NCBI GenBank assembly: GCA_947579665.1
Contig: OX388344.1
Location: 11,960,346 to 12,024,345, forward strand
DNA: 64,000 nucleotides
Direction of reading: 5' to 3'
From: Sympetrum striolatum
Lineage: Eukaryota; Arthropoda; Insecta; Odonata; Libellulidae
Shown: piece after piece, positions 23,183 through 36,107 of the stretch
Numbering within the stretch: the first letter of the stretch is position 1
Layout of the letters: each line of letters starts with the position of its first letter
Translations under genes and position numbers: made by a program
The notes under the pieces: model-generated
Seen by the model: only the letters and a program-made list of their open reading frames with translations
What the model was told of the DNA's origin: nothing
Databases searched by the model: none

Positions 23183-24978
23183 CTGACAACAAATGTTCAG
23201 AGGAACGTATCGACCCGTCATAAAATTACAGATTACACGAAGAATTACTACCAAAATATTTAATTATTTGATAGCAATAAATATAAATTTAAGACTACTG
23301 AATGATTGTTAATGCACTTGATATGTATTATTATTACATTGTTTTTAGGCATAATTTTCTCAACATTCAACTCGTCATAATTTTTCGTCGAATGCATGTT
23401 GATACTCTCTTTTAGAAAGTCCTTCTATACGTCCTGAATTGGAACTCACAACTTTGTTCTTGAACATACATTCTCGTAATCTTGCTCTTCGCTCTGACAG
23501 TCCATTCGAATTCAGCTCATTTCAATCGCATCCGATATGGGCGACGACCGCCGAAGGGTATCGCGCCTGTAAGAGGCCTTCAAAAATATTGGCTTAGAAT
23601 AACTGAGAATATATGCCAACCTCACAAGACTGGAGACAACGCTGTTCAGTACTGTTTTTGTTGTAGATGATATGAATAATTTATTGACCTTAATAGTTTA
23701 TCTTTCATTAGTATTAATACATTCAGTTAATTAAAGCGTATCAGCAGAATTTATTTAACGCAATAACATCAAGACGACTTTCGGATAGAATAAATAGAGA
23801 ACACAAGTAAGGATCGAGTATTGGGCAAATTTGGAATCGAGTACTCGAATGGGTTTTTGACGTGGATCGCAATTTGAATAATTTACTCACACACTGAGTG
23901 GTGAACCCTCCCTGCTCTCCTTCAACTATTTGCTAACAGTTCCACTTAAAATAAGCTGAGCATCCAACGAATATCTAGAATAATAAACGAAGGTACCTAA
24001 TTGTAAACGAAGAAATTGTTTTCCATAGGTCTGAATGAAACTAATTTAATTAGAATATTAAATGGAAACGAACAGCTTTAGGTAAATAATATTGAGCTAA
24101 AATTGTCGATTACTGAGATAACGATCTGATGCACTGATTCAGTATCACTTTTAAATTAGTGACTTATTAGGAAGACGGATGAAATACATTCCTAAGAACG
24201 AGGAATGAAGGACCGAAAAATATGAAATCTAATGAGTAAATAATACATAGAAATGCAAATTTCTGGGAGAGCAAACATTACACACAGATGCGGAATGTAC
24301 GGAAGGAGGCAAAAGCAGGAGTAATGCATTATTTTACATGCACGTATTTAATTTACTATCTCTTCCGTGATACTTGAAAAACGAAGCGAAAACTGTGAGG
24401 ACTGTACCCAATCAATCGATTTTCCGTCGATATCGACACATGAAATCATTCGAGATATCGTTTTGGGAGCGTCTTCTCTAATGTCCTTTCGATGGAAACA
24501 GACAATCGGTAAAATAAAGACCCTGATGACCGATAATCCACTGATGGATTCGGGAGTGAATGAACATTCATGAATTAAGGTCCTAAAATTTGGAGGGACT
24601 TTTAAGTAGAATACGTACTCGGGAAGTCCTACCTGCAGTCATAGATGAGTGAAACATTAGGTTATTTGGAGCAAACGTATAATGGTTTTATTTTAAATAT
24701 GGGTCCAATATGCAAATTCATAATTATTCTACCGGCAAAAGAGTTGGTTTCACATTTGTAAAATCAGGTCGTTGTGGGAAAATGCGATCCCCATCGCTTT
24801 CCAGCAAATAGAAAACCATTCGAGAGAAACCTTAAAATAATTCAATAAGTGTTTTTTAATTGTATTGCTAGTATTTTCAGTTTAAAGATTGATAATAATA
24901 AGTGAAAATAATAATAATTTTGAGTGAATTAATGAATATAATCTATCGATTCGGCCGAGATGTTGTGGAAAGACAAAA
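23183..24978. other. AT-rich sequence, nothing supported
   Basis: I see no domains, repeat ends or paired repeats. Confidence 0.45.
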
Positions 24979-25047
24979 CTAAACACAGATTTATACTTTT
25001 CCACAAAGGTGGAAATCCTTTGTGGAAAAGTATAAATCTGTGTTTAG
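24979..25047. repeat. perfect 31-bp inverted repeat with 7-base loop
   Basis: Arms 24979-25009 and 25017-25047 are exact reverse complements, starting CTAAACACAG and ending CCACAAAGG, around the loop TGGAAAT. GTGAATTAATGAA occurs just upstream (24923-24935) and just downstream (25047-25059). That suggests either a target duplication or a template-switch event. The arms resemble those at 32036 and 51520. Confidence 0.9.
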
Positions 25048-25059
25048 TGAATTAATGAA

Positions 25060-27106
25060 CTGAAATATAAGTAATATTGTGACGAATAAATTAATTGAAA
25101 AGAGTTGAATGAGTGATAGAAAGAAAAAAGGGAAAGTGTTTTTGTGATAGTATTTGAGTTTTTGACGATCTTTTTCACTATTTATGATGTTTTAGATGTG
25201 TTTGATTTGACTACTTGCCCATTATTACTTTCTCCATATACTTAGTACAGAGAAGTTATTGTTTTTAATATGTCTACCCAATCGTAATTGTTGCACTTCT
25301 GCCGAAGTGTGAAATTAAAAAGGATCAATTCGCCTGTTTAAGTCAATAAAATCCACTAAATTGCTAAGAAAAATGATTGCACTTTATGCTCCAGTTTGTC
25401 GTTTTTCGGTTTCTCAAAAAAAGAGCGCCAAAAATACTTAATTTTTACAGAAAAGAATTTCCGCGGATTTTCCGGAGAAGCATTAAAGTTCGTTGCTCTT
25501 TAGAAGCGCTTTTGAACTGTTCAGAAATCGAGACAAAGAAACGCCGAATTACAATTTTACAGATCGGTTCATTATATTGAATAGCCATTAGCAAATTATC
25601 TACGGTTTAAATCAATTACTTGGAAAATTAATGTATAAGAAATCCCTAAGGATAAATAGGATTAAATTATTTATAACAAATTTTAAGGAACCCTCACCAC
25701 ACTAATTCCGTTTAAGTTGGAGATAAAATAAATTAATACTTACAAATTAAATTGCACAAAGAAATTCATTATTTTTTGTCAAACTAAGATTCAAAATCAT
25801 GGTAAAGACCATATTTTAATCTGCCATTTAGATTTCAATTTTGATAACTTTCTCGGAAATCATCAAGTGTGTTTCAATGGGATTGGTTGGAAGAAGTTCG
25901 TGAAAAAAACCTCCTTGGATTGAGTTGAAGACCTTCTCTTATTGCCACAAAAAGATATGTATTTTATATTCATCTGAAAGAAAACTTTTGGACGACATAA
26001 ATAACTAAAAACTTTGCTGAAAATATGAGTTTTATCCATCAGATGTTGCGGAGAAGCGACATCGTAGGCCATTTATAACCATGTAAAGAAAGAAATCATT
26101 AGCCTCGCAATTTTACTTAAAATCAGTCATTTGAGTATCTGTGGTCGGTTTTCCAAAAATGTTATTATTTTATTAAATTACGTAATACCAGAGGATTAAA
26201 ACAGTTTATAACTGCATTCACAATGACAACAACTCAAAAATAATAGAAAGAATTTAATCGATCTACGTCCACAAACAACCTTGAAAATTCAGAAATAATA
26301 CTTTTGTATAAATCAAGATAAATGCAAAATTTTGGCAATATTTTAAAAGCATCAAATAATAGGCAAATGCTAAATCCGATTCTTTGATAGTAGATGGTGG
26401 ATATCACATCATGAAGAACTGTAGAGCAATAATTGGCCTGTTGGGGTGCATAGTGGATACCGGTTAACGAGGAAACGGATAATCGAAAATATCGGTTAAC
26501 ACGAAGTGCAGGAGAACTTATTTCGTAAAAATTTATCCAAGCGCTCCTCGGGTCTGCATGCAATATGGTCTGCATCATCAACTCTCAATTAGGCTTTGAG
26601 GAAATCTCCGATCATCAACAGCACTTCCACTGCATTCTCCGCAAACGTACATCCAAAACTTTCCGACGACGAACCGTTTATCAGCGAGCGTGCGCTATTG
26701 ACCCACTGGATAAGGCACAAGGTTAACAGTTTACCGCGAGCGATAAGTCTCCATGGAGATAAAAGGTGCTTCCGATGACGAAATGCTTTGAAGTTCACGT
26801 GCTTCAAACTATAGTAGCTTATGGATATGACGCATGATTAACTTGCAAATGAATGGAAATTGTCCAAGCATTGCTTCCTTACATTATAAATTATACGGTT
26901 AACAGATCTCTGTCTCGGGTGCACGCCCTTATGTGCAAAGTACCCAACGCTTTCCTTGCGTGATTCCTTAAGGTGGGTTCCCCCTTTACAACACTTTGTG
27001 TTGCCGGTGCCTCGATGAGGCCATGGCTTCTGGACGATGCCGCTCAGTCGGACGAAACCACACTTGCCCTTGCGCACTAGGCACCCAAAACGGCTTGTTA
27101 AAATGT
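25060..27106. other. sequence with a GC-richer stretch at 26590-27106, nothing firm
   Basis: 25060-26589 is AT-rich and featureless. 26600-26780 and 26905-27106 are GC-richer and open in several frames on both strands, and I cannot choose a frame or recognise a domain. The latter stretch may belong to the SINE that follows. Confidence 0.35.
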
Positions 27107-27180
27107 TTTGGACGGGTAGCCTCGATGGCAGCCTCCCGGATAGAGGAAGATCCCGGGTTCGTTACCCGGCCCAGTCAGAC
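27107..27180 (+). mobile_element. tRNA-related SINE head
   Basis: GGTAGCCTCGATGG resembles an A-box/D-arm region. CCGGG-TTCGTTA-CCCGG is a perfect 5-bp T stem with a 7-base loop. The outer bases GGACGGG and CCCAGTC pair in part, as a decayed acceptor stem. A T run follows at about 27179. The loop lacks the conserved A of TTCRA, so this is a derived SINE rather than a functional tRNA. Confidence 0.6.
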
Positions 27181-27779
27181 TTTTTTCAAGTCCCTTCCTC
27201 CAAGAGATAATTCATTTTCTTCTACATTACCAAAGAACAAACACCAAACATTACTTCCGTGGTTATTACTTGGCCTTGGTGAAGCCGTTTTTAAAAAGCA
27301 AAACGTAGGAATTGGGTTACTAACTTCCATTCAAAGTTGCGTAACTGCTTTCAAACACTTTCAGATTGCGTCACAGCTCAAAACACTTCCAAGATTATTA
27401 ATGTCAATTCATTTTTAATGAATTTACTCGATGAGAATAGTTTCTTGTTAGTCGATCATTTGACATTAAATTATTCTTTGACTGTTGATTACAACTACAC
27501 TTTTCATTTCCATCATTTATATACTACCAATCATTGATGAATTATGGCAATTACTCTTATCTGATTTTGTATAAATATATTTTGTGACCAACTGAAAAAC
27601 CAATGCTTAGCAGGATCCAAGTTGAAATATCATACCTTAAGAGTAAAAGTCGCCTGTACACTGCAAGCACGTTGATGAATGATATATCTTTTGCCTGTAC
27701 CTGAAAACTATTTAATGGACTTTAGCCTCTGATGGTTTCTAAAATTTCAAGTAGATATATCAGGAAAATTCTCAGAAGA
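27181..27779. other. AT-rich sequence, nothing supported
   Basis: I see no ends or domains. Confidence 0.4.
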
Positions 27780-28530
27780 AACTCTGTATTCCCTTTAATA
27801 TGCATGTACATTTGCAAATGGTGCCCTGGCTTCGAACCAAGGACCATTAGGAGATTGGTACAGCGTTTGTGAAGCATGTTCATGACTCCTCTACATATTA
27901 TGGATTTCTATCTTTTCGGCAAATGCTTCAGAGAAGTTCTCTCCAGCATTAATTTCATAAAGGGAGAACTAAGATCACTCGGTGTCGAACAAAGAATCTT
28001 TTGGTAAGATATTATTAAGTACAGCGATCTGTCAGGTATAGAACTAATTCAATCCCAAGTTTGAAGTCGATATCATATCGGTTAGGTCCATGTTATCGGG
28101 AAGGGATTAAATAAAATCAAAAAAATCGTCGCAATGCATTTTAAATAGGAGAATATTTGCCCTGACCTAGCGTCGAACCAAGGTTAATCGTCAAACATGT
28201 CTTTTGGATTTTCGTTACATATGCATGGCTTCTAGCGATCCCTCGAATTTCAACTCTCTACTTTTCCGGGAAGTGCCTCAAAAAATTTCGAAAAATCCCC
28301 GCAATGCATCGTTATGGAAAAAATCGGGGCTTCGGGGCCTTCTGGCATCGAACCCATGATACTGAGGTTCAAAGTCGCTTTGTAATGGAGGTTACACGCT
28401 ATGGCCAGTATGTCATAAAAATTTCAAGTAAGTGGCACTTCTGGAACATGGTTAGAATGTTGATTCCCTGCATATAGGCATATCCGGAGAAACGTCTATA
28501 TATAATAGATATACCTTATATAACGATGAT
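27780..28530 (+). repeat. B-box tandem array, copy 3
   Basis: TCGAAC cores start at 27832, 27985, 28173 and 28348, steps of 153, 188 and 175 bp. The last unit (GGCATCGAACCCATGATACTG onward) and the following ATATCCGGAGAA...CTATATATAATAGAT end match the ends of the arrays at 1.6 kb and 46.4 kb. It has no reverse transcriptase part and would be a LINE copy truncated within its 3' region. Confidence 0.7.
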
Positions 28531-31385
28531 TAAATTTCAAATATTTATGTAAAATATAATTATGAATTTAATTTAATAAGGATTTTGACATGAAATAAAA
28601 TCTCAATAGATGATTTTAACTATTTTGCTACAGAGATCGTTTTTAGTTACACATATATTTTTATATATAAATACAATAGTTTCAGGCTTTACTGAGTGGA
28701 AGTTCATTTCCATGATAATAAAATTAATTTTATATTTTTATACTTATCCATCTACGTTTTTACTGAAATTTGTTTCCTTCATTGAAATAATTTATCGAAT
28801 TATTTTTTCTCAGATTTTTTTATTCTCAATTAAACTAATCTTCAAGAGAAAGTATTTGCAATTGAATAGCTCCAAAAATCAAAGAAATATGAAAAAGCTA
28901 AAGACGCACGTATAATCCCATCTTCATTGAAGGCCTTGGTTGAAATGCAAAGTGGCGGAGAGATATTTGTGATTAATAAAGCAAATAGAATTAAACTAAT
29001 ACCTTCGAAAATGTATGCAATGGCTACTAATTCGCCTTATCGTTATTGTTTCGAGTGAGAGTCACTTGAATGGTAAGAAATGTAACGGGAAGTGAAGAAG
29101 AGAGTCATTTAAATTCAATTAGACTTGATTGAAATTAATTATCGTGTAATTAGATTTAAAGTAGAATTAGCATGGGATGAAAGCTATACCAAGTGTATTA
29201 ATGCCGAACAGTCTTTACATTTATATGGAGCAAAAAGGGAAGAATTACCTCAAAAATACCTTCATAGTCTTCACCGTCATTTCCCTATAGTCACTTTCCT
29301 ACGATAACGAGATAAATTAAGCTGAACATCGGAAGAATAAAGAGTGAATTTGACACAATATATTCACATAATTCAGTCAAAGGTGATTGCGGAAATTTGT
29401 GTCTTCGTCAAGCACAAGACGTGCAATGAGAATAGGAAAAATAAATTAATCTCCCTTCATCGACGTTTTAATATCAAACAGAAGCGTTTTTCGGAGTATC
29501 CTTTTCGAAGCATATTTTTTACTTAATTATGAATGCCTTCTCATTGTCAGATGTTGATTAACCAACCGAAGACTGAAACCGCCCACTGATGTACCACTGG
29601 GTGCAACAAAACAAAGGTCTGCTTGATAGTTTGCAGTTGAAATTTTGTATGTACGAAGGAATTATGGTACAGTGAACAGTATCGGGACGTTGTACATTCT
29701 ATTGTAGATGGTACACGTTTAAGTCGACGTTTATTTCTCAAATGAATTTCTCCACAAGCTGCATTCTAACAAGTAGTTAGCGTCTAATTTGGTTTAAATT
29801 ACGCGTTCGTCATAAAGTGAAAGCTTAATCAGAAAAACCAAAGGCTTCCAGAGGTTTTCTTCCAATTGGCAGACCCTTGAGACAAATAGCATTATGGAAA
29901 CGCAAGAATGTTACAAAGCAATAGTTGTTTCGCACTTCACTTCGCTGTTGTAAGGCTTTAAATAAAGGAGGGAAAGGCGTCAAAATTTCCATTACGAAAA
30001 ACAAAAACCGTAAGAGCATTATTTCGTGATTAGGTCGATGCCACGCACGCCTTAATAACACATATAAAAATCGTATTTCATTATTCAGAAAAAGATTGTT
30101 TAATTTCATCAATTTTGGATTCAGAGCAAATTAAATAATTAATATCGGCATCATGCATAAAGAAAGCATAATCATCGAGAAAAGGTAAATACACTCCGCA
30201 GATTCGAGCCACAGAAATCGAGCAGACCTTCTTCCACATTCGCACAAACCGCCAGAAATCATCAGAATTGTGTATAACGCCCTCGCTCTCTAGAATTCAG
30301 TGACGTCTGTATACGTATTTGAATGAATACAAGTAAATTGTGTGAGAAACTAATCTTTAATTTTTCTGCGTGTTCAATTCGGCATTACTATCATGTACTT
30401 CCGGCGGATGCGAACTAAGTTTTCCACCTCTAATTGGTGTAATTATAGAGAAGTAAAAACGGTGACTTAGATGGAACACGGCTCTCACACGTTTTCGGCG
30501 AACGCTGGAACCAACTCACTCACGTTCATTAAGAACATTTTAAAATTGTCTAAGAAACGTTTAAAATACACAGTGGACCAAAGAAAAATGAAACGGTAGG
30601 AAAAGACGGATCATTTGGTAAGCTTCCGCACAACGCGGAAGTCTAATCAATACAAATTTGGATTCATTCGTTTGTTACAATTATATCGAACAAAATAGTT
30701 ATCAACGACATCCGGCAATTTTCAGAATTTTCAAAAAAGAGGAGGAAAAGGGATTGTCCTAAACTTCCTTAAGGGATATCACCGTAAGAGATTGGTAATG
30801 ATTTTTATTTTTAACCACAAAAATATCATTTACAAAAGATTCGTCACTCGATGCCGGAAAGCGATAAAAAGTAGTTGGGGAAATTAATCAGTCAGAGCCA
30901 GCAATTTCATTATATTTTTAGATTTAAGAAGAGAATAGAAGCAACTATAGCCTACTCCATATAGTCTATAAATAGTGAATTAGTTATCGTTGATCATTAA
31001 CAACACTGCGAGACCAAAGAAACGTTCGTTGATTAAGGATTGTTGAGAAGAGGTGTAAAATGGCGTATGAGGAAAATGTGTTTTAGAAGAGAGAGGTAGA
31101 GAAAGTAGTGATTGAATAAAGTGAATGAGATACCGAGTATCATTCACATTAAAGGGGGCGTAAGATGAACAGGTGTATAGAATACGCGGAATATTTGTAA
31201 GAGGTTAGGAAAGCGAATCAGCGGCTGTCACTAAAGGGAGTGCACGGGTGAACTGACGCGATGCGTGACTGAGAGGAGAAATTGCGAAAAGCGCTGGTTT
31301 TTTTTTCGTTATAATTCAATACGAGGAGCGCAACCGAAATTCTTAGCGCTTTCCATCGAAGTCCGATAAGGAAAATAGATCTAAC
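28531..31385. other. AT-rich sequence, nothing supported
   Basis: I see no domains or repeat pairs. Confidence 0.45.
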
Positions 31386-31577
31386 CTGAGGAAGGGCAGA
31401 GGCAAGGGCTGGCAGCTCACACCGGTCGCCGGGAGACACGGAGCTCAACTGGAAGGACGTGGCCCACTTCCCCGACAACTGTTGCTCCGCCTTGCGCCAG
31501 ATAAGCCATTTAACTCCGAGATAACGCTCTTCCTCTGACGGCGGCTCGCAGGGGAAGCTATGCGGTATCGCATTCTT
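31386..31577 (-). other. candidate host exon, 192 nt (64 codons), unrecognised
   Basis: On the minus strand the frame is open from an acceptor-like TTTTTCCGAAAAG (ending 31578) to CCTCAG|GTTAGA (31386/31385). It starts and ends on codon boundaries. The product has balanced, protein-like composition: PCEPPSEEERYLGVKWLIW near the start and SPGDRCELPALASALPQ at the end. G+C is far above the neighbourhood. No family is recognised. The opposite strand is also partly open, so the strand is not certain. This is the best host-exon candidate in the window. Confidence 0.35.
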
Positions 31578-31789
31578 CTTTTCGGAAAAAGATCACTCCT
31601 TCTCCAGCACTTCGATGTTCTAAAAAATGAAGGGAAAGAGCATTGGTAAAACAGGGATCGATTTTCATGAAACTATCGCTGGACAGCCCTGGAATTGAAC
31701 AAAGGCACGCTTTTTCCGAACAACTGCATTGAAGGGGAATAGGAACGCTTCTATTCCAAAGAGTTGAGAAAAATTGTGTTATGTTAGTT
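31578..31789. other. short unassigned stretch
   Basis: It contains an open minus-strand frame without recognisable features and abuts the SINE at 31790. Confidence 0.35.
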
Positions 31790-31900
31790 TTAAAAGTGCT
31801 TCGACAGCTTAAGTCATCTCGCACTTGGGCTAGAGCCGGAAATCGAACCCGGGACCGTATTCATCAAAGCCGAACGCTCACTTAGCTATCCGAAAGCCCA
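31790..31900 (-). mobile_element. tRNA-derived SINE, same family as 49880-50006
   Basis: On the minus strand it reads GGATAGCTAAGTGAGCG (A-box region), then GGTCCCGGGTTCGATTTCC (B box). It ends with the family body AAGCTGTCGAAGCACTTTTA. The body is shared word for word with the copy at 49.9 kb. No clear target duplication is seen. Confidence 0.8.
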
Positions 31901-32035
31901 CATTTTTTTATGCGATGCACTCGTTGAGACAAGCCATCATCCATTTATAGTCAAGCAGTAGGAAGTTTTTAGGTATGTCTTTATGAATATATTTGAGGCT
32001 TATACTTACATGTACTTAAATAAATCTTATAAATA
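31901..32035. other. AT-rich sequence, nothing supported
   Basis: This is a short gap between the SINE and the hairpin. Confidence 0.4.
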
Positions 32036-32112
32036 CACACTTGTACAAATTCCACAAATTTTCACAATAAAACTGTTTACCGGTTTCATTGTGAAAATTT
32101 GTACAAGTGTGT
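32036..32112. repeat. hairpin element, 24-bp arms with an insert in one arm
   Basis: The right arm (about 32088-32111) pairs with the left arm (32036-32068), which carries nine extra bases. Both begin CACACTTGTACAAAT when read inward. The tip is AACTGTTTACCGGTTTC. It resembles the hairpins at 24979 and 51520. Confidence 0.75.
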
Positions 32113-33149
32113 TTTTACATTTATAAGTTGAAAATGAAGTTCCACCAAATAACACTTAAGTTGATTTCTTTAATTAAATAAATCTATTCATATTTCGAAG
32201 GCAATCAAACGAAGGCAACCGATCATGCTGTCCATTATGGGGGGTCTGACGAAAACACTTATGCGCGTGTCTTTTGTTTTACAGGTTAAGGCGGTGTTGA
32301 AGAGGAAACTATGTTCGCTAAGCGGTGAGCTTTAGATGTAACCGCAGTTCCTCTTCTTACTCAACCCGAATTGAAGTTGACGTTTATAAGTTTCATTTTC
32401 CGTAAATACATATCGCTTTCATTCAATGAAATCAGAAGTGGCGTCTGAGTGACATCCATTATACGAGAGAATTCCTCGTCCAATCGGAACATCCCTTCCA
32501 TTTTAGACGGCGGCCAAATGGAATGCAGAACATAAGGAATTCGGTAGAATTTCTTCATAAGCCCCGTAAAGCGGTGGTACAAAAATTGGCATCAAAATGG
32601 CTTTGGATGCCAAGAAAACTCAATAACCTGTGGCTGAAATGATTCGAACCAATAAAAGACCGGAAGCGGCAAACACTTTTGAAATACGTAAATAGATATT
32701 GAGCTATCGACGAACGAAGATACGTTAATAATTAGTAAAGCGTAATCGTGATGCGTTCCACGTTGAAAATAATAATAATATTGAAAAGCAGGAATTATAC
32801 TTATTTCCTCCTAATATACAGAATGCTGAGGGATGCCAACAGAATTTGTAATGCAATTGACATTCACGGCGCCTCAACTGATAGCTTTAAAAAATATATC
32901 CAAACCAAATTATAGGTTTACTATTTATTAATAAGATACTGATATCTCTTACATGCTTTGAAATATATATATATTGAAATATATGGGTCTATGTATACTA
33001 TATGTATTGAAATCTGTGTTAATTCACTGATACCAATGGGCTTTACCTATGTTAAATGCTATATTATCGTCACATTAATTGTGAGTTATTTTTTTAATGT
33101 TTTACATCCCATTTATTTGCATACAAATTATGTTTCCACAATTTAACTT
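32113..33149. other. AT-rich sequence, nothing firm
   Basis: A minus-strand open frame at 32361-32582 has protein-like composition (including YRIPYVLHSIWPPSKMEG) but no recognised family or convincing splice borders. Confidence 0.35.
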
Positions 33150-33255
33150 TAGTTGAATTTATTTTGTCTACATAATACATTTATATATTTTATTATTGTA
33201 TATATGTAACTGGGCTCTGCCCGTAAAAATTTATTAAAACAAATAAATAATAAAT
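33150..33255 (+). mobile_element. possible LINE 3' end
   Basis: GTAACTGGGCTCTGCCCGTAA is followed by an AAATAAATAATAAAT-type tail, which looks like the 3' end of a LINE. The short TGGGC/GCCC stem fits a 3' hairpin. No coding part is visible upstream. Confidence 0.3.
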
Positions 33256-36076
33256 CCATAACATCTTATTTATGGATTCCCATTTCATATGAAACCTCGT
33301 CAACGACATCTCTACGAGAGTAATTCCAAATCGATGGTTTTTAAAAAGCACTATCTTAATAATTTGAATAATTAGAAAGGGGCTTGTGAAATGTTTTTTT
33401 TTTCAACGTTTAAAGAAATGAATTAAATAAAATGTCAGATCTTCACGTCCTAGCAGTTAAGCAATCACTGGAACGACGATTGAGAGAGATTTGGGAATGG
33501 GTCAAATTTCAAGCCATTAAGAATTATATCAGCAGTGAGATTGAAGCGGATAATGAGATTATTCGTTAGTTTAATGCCTCCATTTTAGGAGAGATTTGTT
33601 GGAAATATGAAATGCATAAAAATCTTACGAGGAAAGTTTCGCAAGAAATGTCAAGAATATTTTCTTTTCGCAACAAGATGACGACACTTTACAAATAATA
33701 TAATTTTTATTCTTCAATTCATTGAATTGGAATATCTTTAAGATTTTACTATCCATACGAAAATATTCAAGAAGAAGTCACGGTGTCTAAATAAACATTA
33801 TTCAGCCCGAGGACGGCTTGAATGGTCTCAAATAGGTCTGAATGAGGTAGCCTTACTACCCAGAGTGCATCACGATTACGTTGCGGAGAACACAGCAAGG
33901 AATGAGATCACGATGCCCTAATTCACCGCCGCGTATTCCTGACTTACAGATATGAACAAGATTTATAGAATAGGAAAACAAAGAAAAAATCGTGAGATAC
34001 ATAGATGAATTAACTAAAGAGTTACCTTAAGTCATACTTTGACGAAGAGACGGACTAGTAATGGTTTTGATTATTGTTTGAAATCAACGCTTTTGTTTGC
34101 ATACAACCCATATTTAAGTTCTACGATCAAAATATGATGTTTATTTTATTATTTTTCACATTACTGTTGTCTCTCCCTATCAACTTGAATTCACTATCTT
34201 CATCAAACAATAGAATAACGTCGTTGACAGTGACTTTGTGCAAATCCATCTAGAAATGACAGTACGTTACAACATGGTTTTTAAAGGAATCTTCAGCAAC
34301 TAAATAAATATTTTACGACAAAGTAACGAAAATCGTTACGAGAAAGTAAAAATGTTATTGATTTTGAATTCACAGTAAAATTCTTATATATGCATCATAA
34401 ACATATCTTCAATTCACCTGTAAATTACTTAAGGTGAGTTTTTCCTGCCAACCGATCCGTTTGTAAAGGTATACGCAACTCATAATTTGCTAACATATGT
34501 GAGCGAGGAGATGTAACAACTTGGGGGTCAGCAAACATCTTAAGGAGGAACCTGTCGCAAAACATTTGAGTGTGAGAAATGCATTCTATAGTACTGCTTA
34601 ATTAGATTAGAATAACTACTGAATGTTAAGTTGAATGCGTACGTGAGTTCTTACTTGCTGTGCTTTCTGTTTTTTTATTATTTACAATCGATGTAAAAGG
34701 AGAACCACGAGAAAGGAAACTATCAAAATATCGAGATGATGGCGAACAGAGGAAAAAATAAGTTTATTAAAAAACTAAGCTAAGTTAAACGTCGAAACAA
34801 ACAAGAAATTGCTGATTGTGGAAGCACAGTTCGCTTATCCGCTCTGAGATTAACTCGCTGTCTGAATGTTTTCGAAAACAAGTTTTCTAATTTAGAGTTC
34901 ACTCATCTTAACGCACCAGAAATTTCATTTTTGATCATAACTTTATAATTGCTCACTGCCGATAATTATTACAACTATCGCATTTAACCCAGGATTGATT
35001 TAACTGCGGCGTTTAATCTGAAATATCTTAAGTAATATCTTAATTGCCTTTAAGTATTCTAATTCCTACATTTCAATTCCACACACTCTCATTATTCTAT
35101 AGCCACATTCACCTTCTTAACTTTTTTCTTATTTAGGAATCCCTTTTCGATGTGAATATATTTATAGCACTTTTTCCCTCACTGGGTTTCTGATTGAGGC
35201 CGCACCCCCAACGAACTCTTCATTTAATTGGGAATAGATTGAACAACGACGGAGGAGGTGGGTTGATGAGATGTCGAAATTGGTTTTTTTATTACTTGTT
35301 AGACGAAGAAAAAGTCGATGGTAGAAATTGGATGCAATGGAAAGGACGACGGGGAGTTTCAATGGCCGAGTTAGCAAACAAATTTATTTCAGAAATTCAT
35401 TTAGTGTGCATGAACGAACTAAGAGGAATTGCTCGAGAACGTGCTCCGGAGTTCGTTTTTTAAATTTAATTAAATTTCAGGTTTCAACTGCTGCGTTTAA
35501 TATCACTGAAGATGACGCACGTTGTAAATGGCGAAAACAACACTTTCCACGCTGCGGTCGACCGAATGTTTGCCGCTAATTCTTCGGTTGCACTTCGATG
35601 ATTTTTGAGAGTGTTTCCAAAAGTTTCGACAATCACATTTCATCAATTCCATCCTTAGCAATTGTCTGTTTACTTTCGAAGGATTGTTTCCCTTCTAGAT
35701 TTCAAATCCGATTACCTTTTGGAGCGAAATGTGCGTAATATCAATAGAAAAGGGATTTGGTGGAGGAAACGGCTGTTTGAATTGGGAAAACAAAGAGAAG
35801 ATTAAAGAGGAAAACGTGAGGAGGCGGTCCAGCAAACTTTTCTTTCAGTTTCGGATGATTACAAAGAACGGCGGAAAAAGTAAGAAAGTTAGAGGGGCTT
35901 ACGGCAGAAGGAAAAAAACGACAAAGATTAGAAAATTGAAAGTGGAGGGAAAGTTTGAGAAAGTATAAACTCTGAATGTACTCCTGCGTTTAAAACAAAA
36001 ACCATTCAACTTCCATGAAATTAGTCTTTCTCATCCACGATCCCTTGTGGACTCCTTAACCAGTGGGGAATAAAAC
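33256..36076. other. AT-rich sequence, nothing firm
   Basis: 35190-35580 is GC-richer and open on the plus strand in two overlapping frames. I recognise no domain. Confidence 0.4.
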
Positions 36077-36107
36077 TGGTGGGCCGCAGGACGGATGCGG
36101 CCCACCA
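36077..36107. repeat. perfect GC-rich hairpin, 11-bp stem
   Basis: TGGTGGGCCGC (36077-36087) pairs exactly with GCGGCCCACCA (36097-36107) around a 9-base loop. It is isolated in AT-rich DNA and no adjacent gene explains it. Confidence 0.85.

Noticed and set aside
26596..26778. Possible exon around 26.6-26.8 kb (AG before, AAG|GTTAAC after)
   Set aside because: Two frames are equally open, the splice words are weak and the opposite strand is also open, so no frame can be supported.
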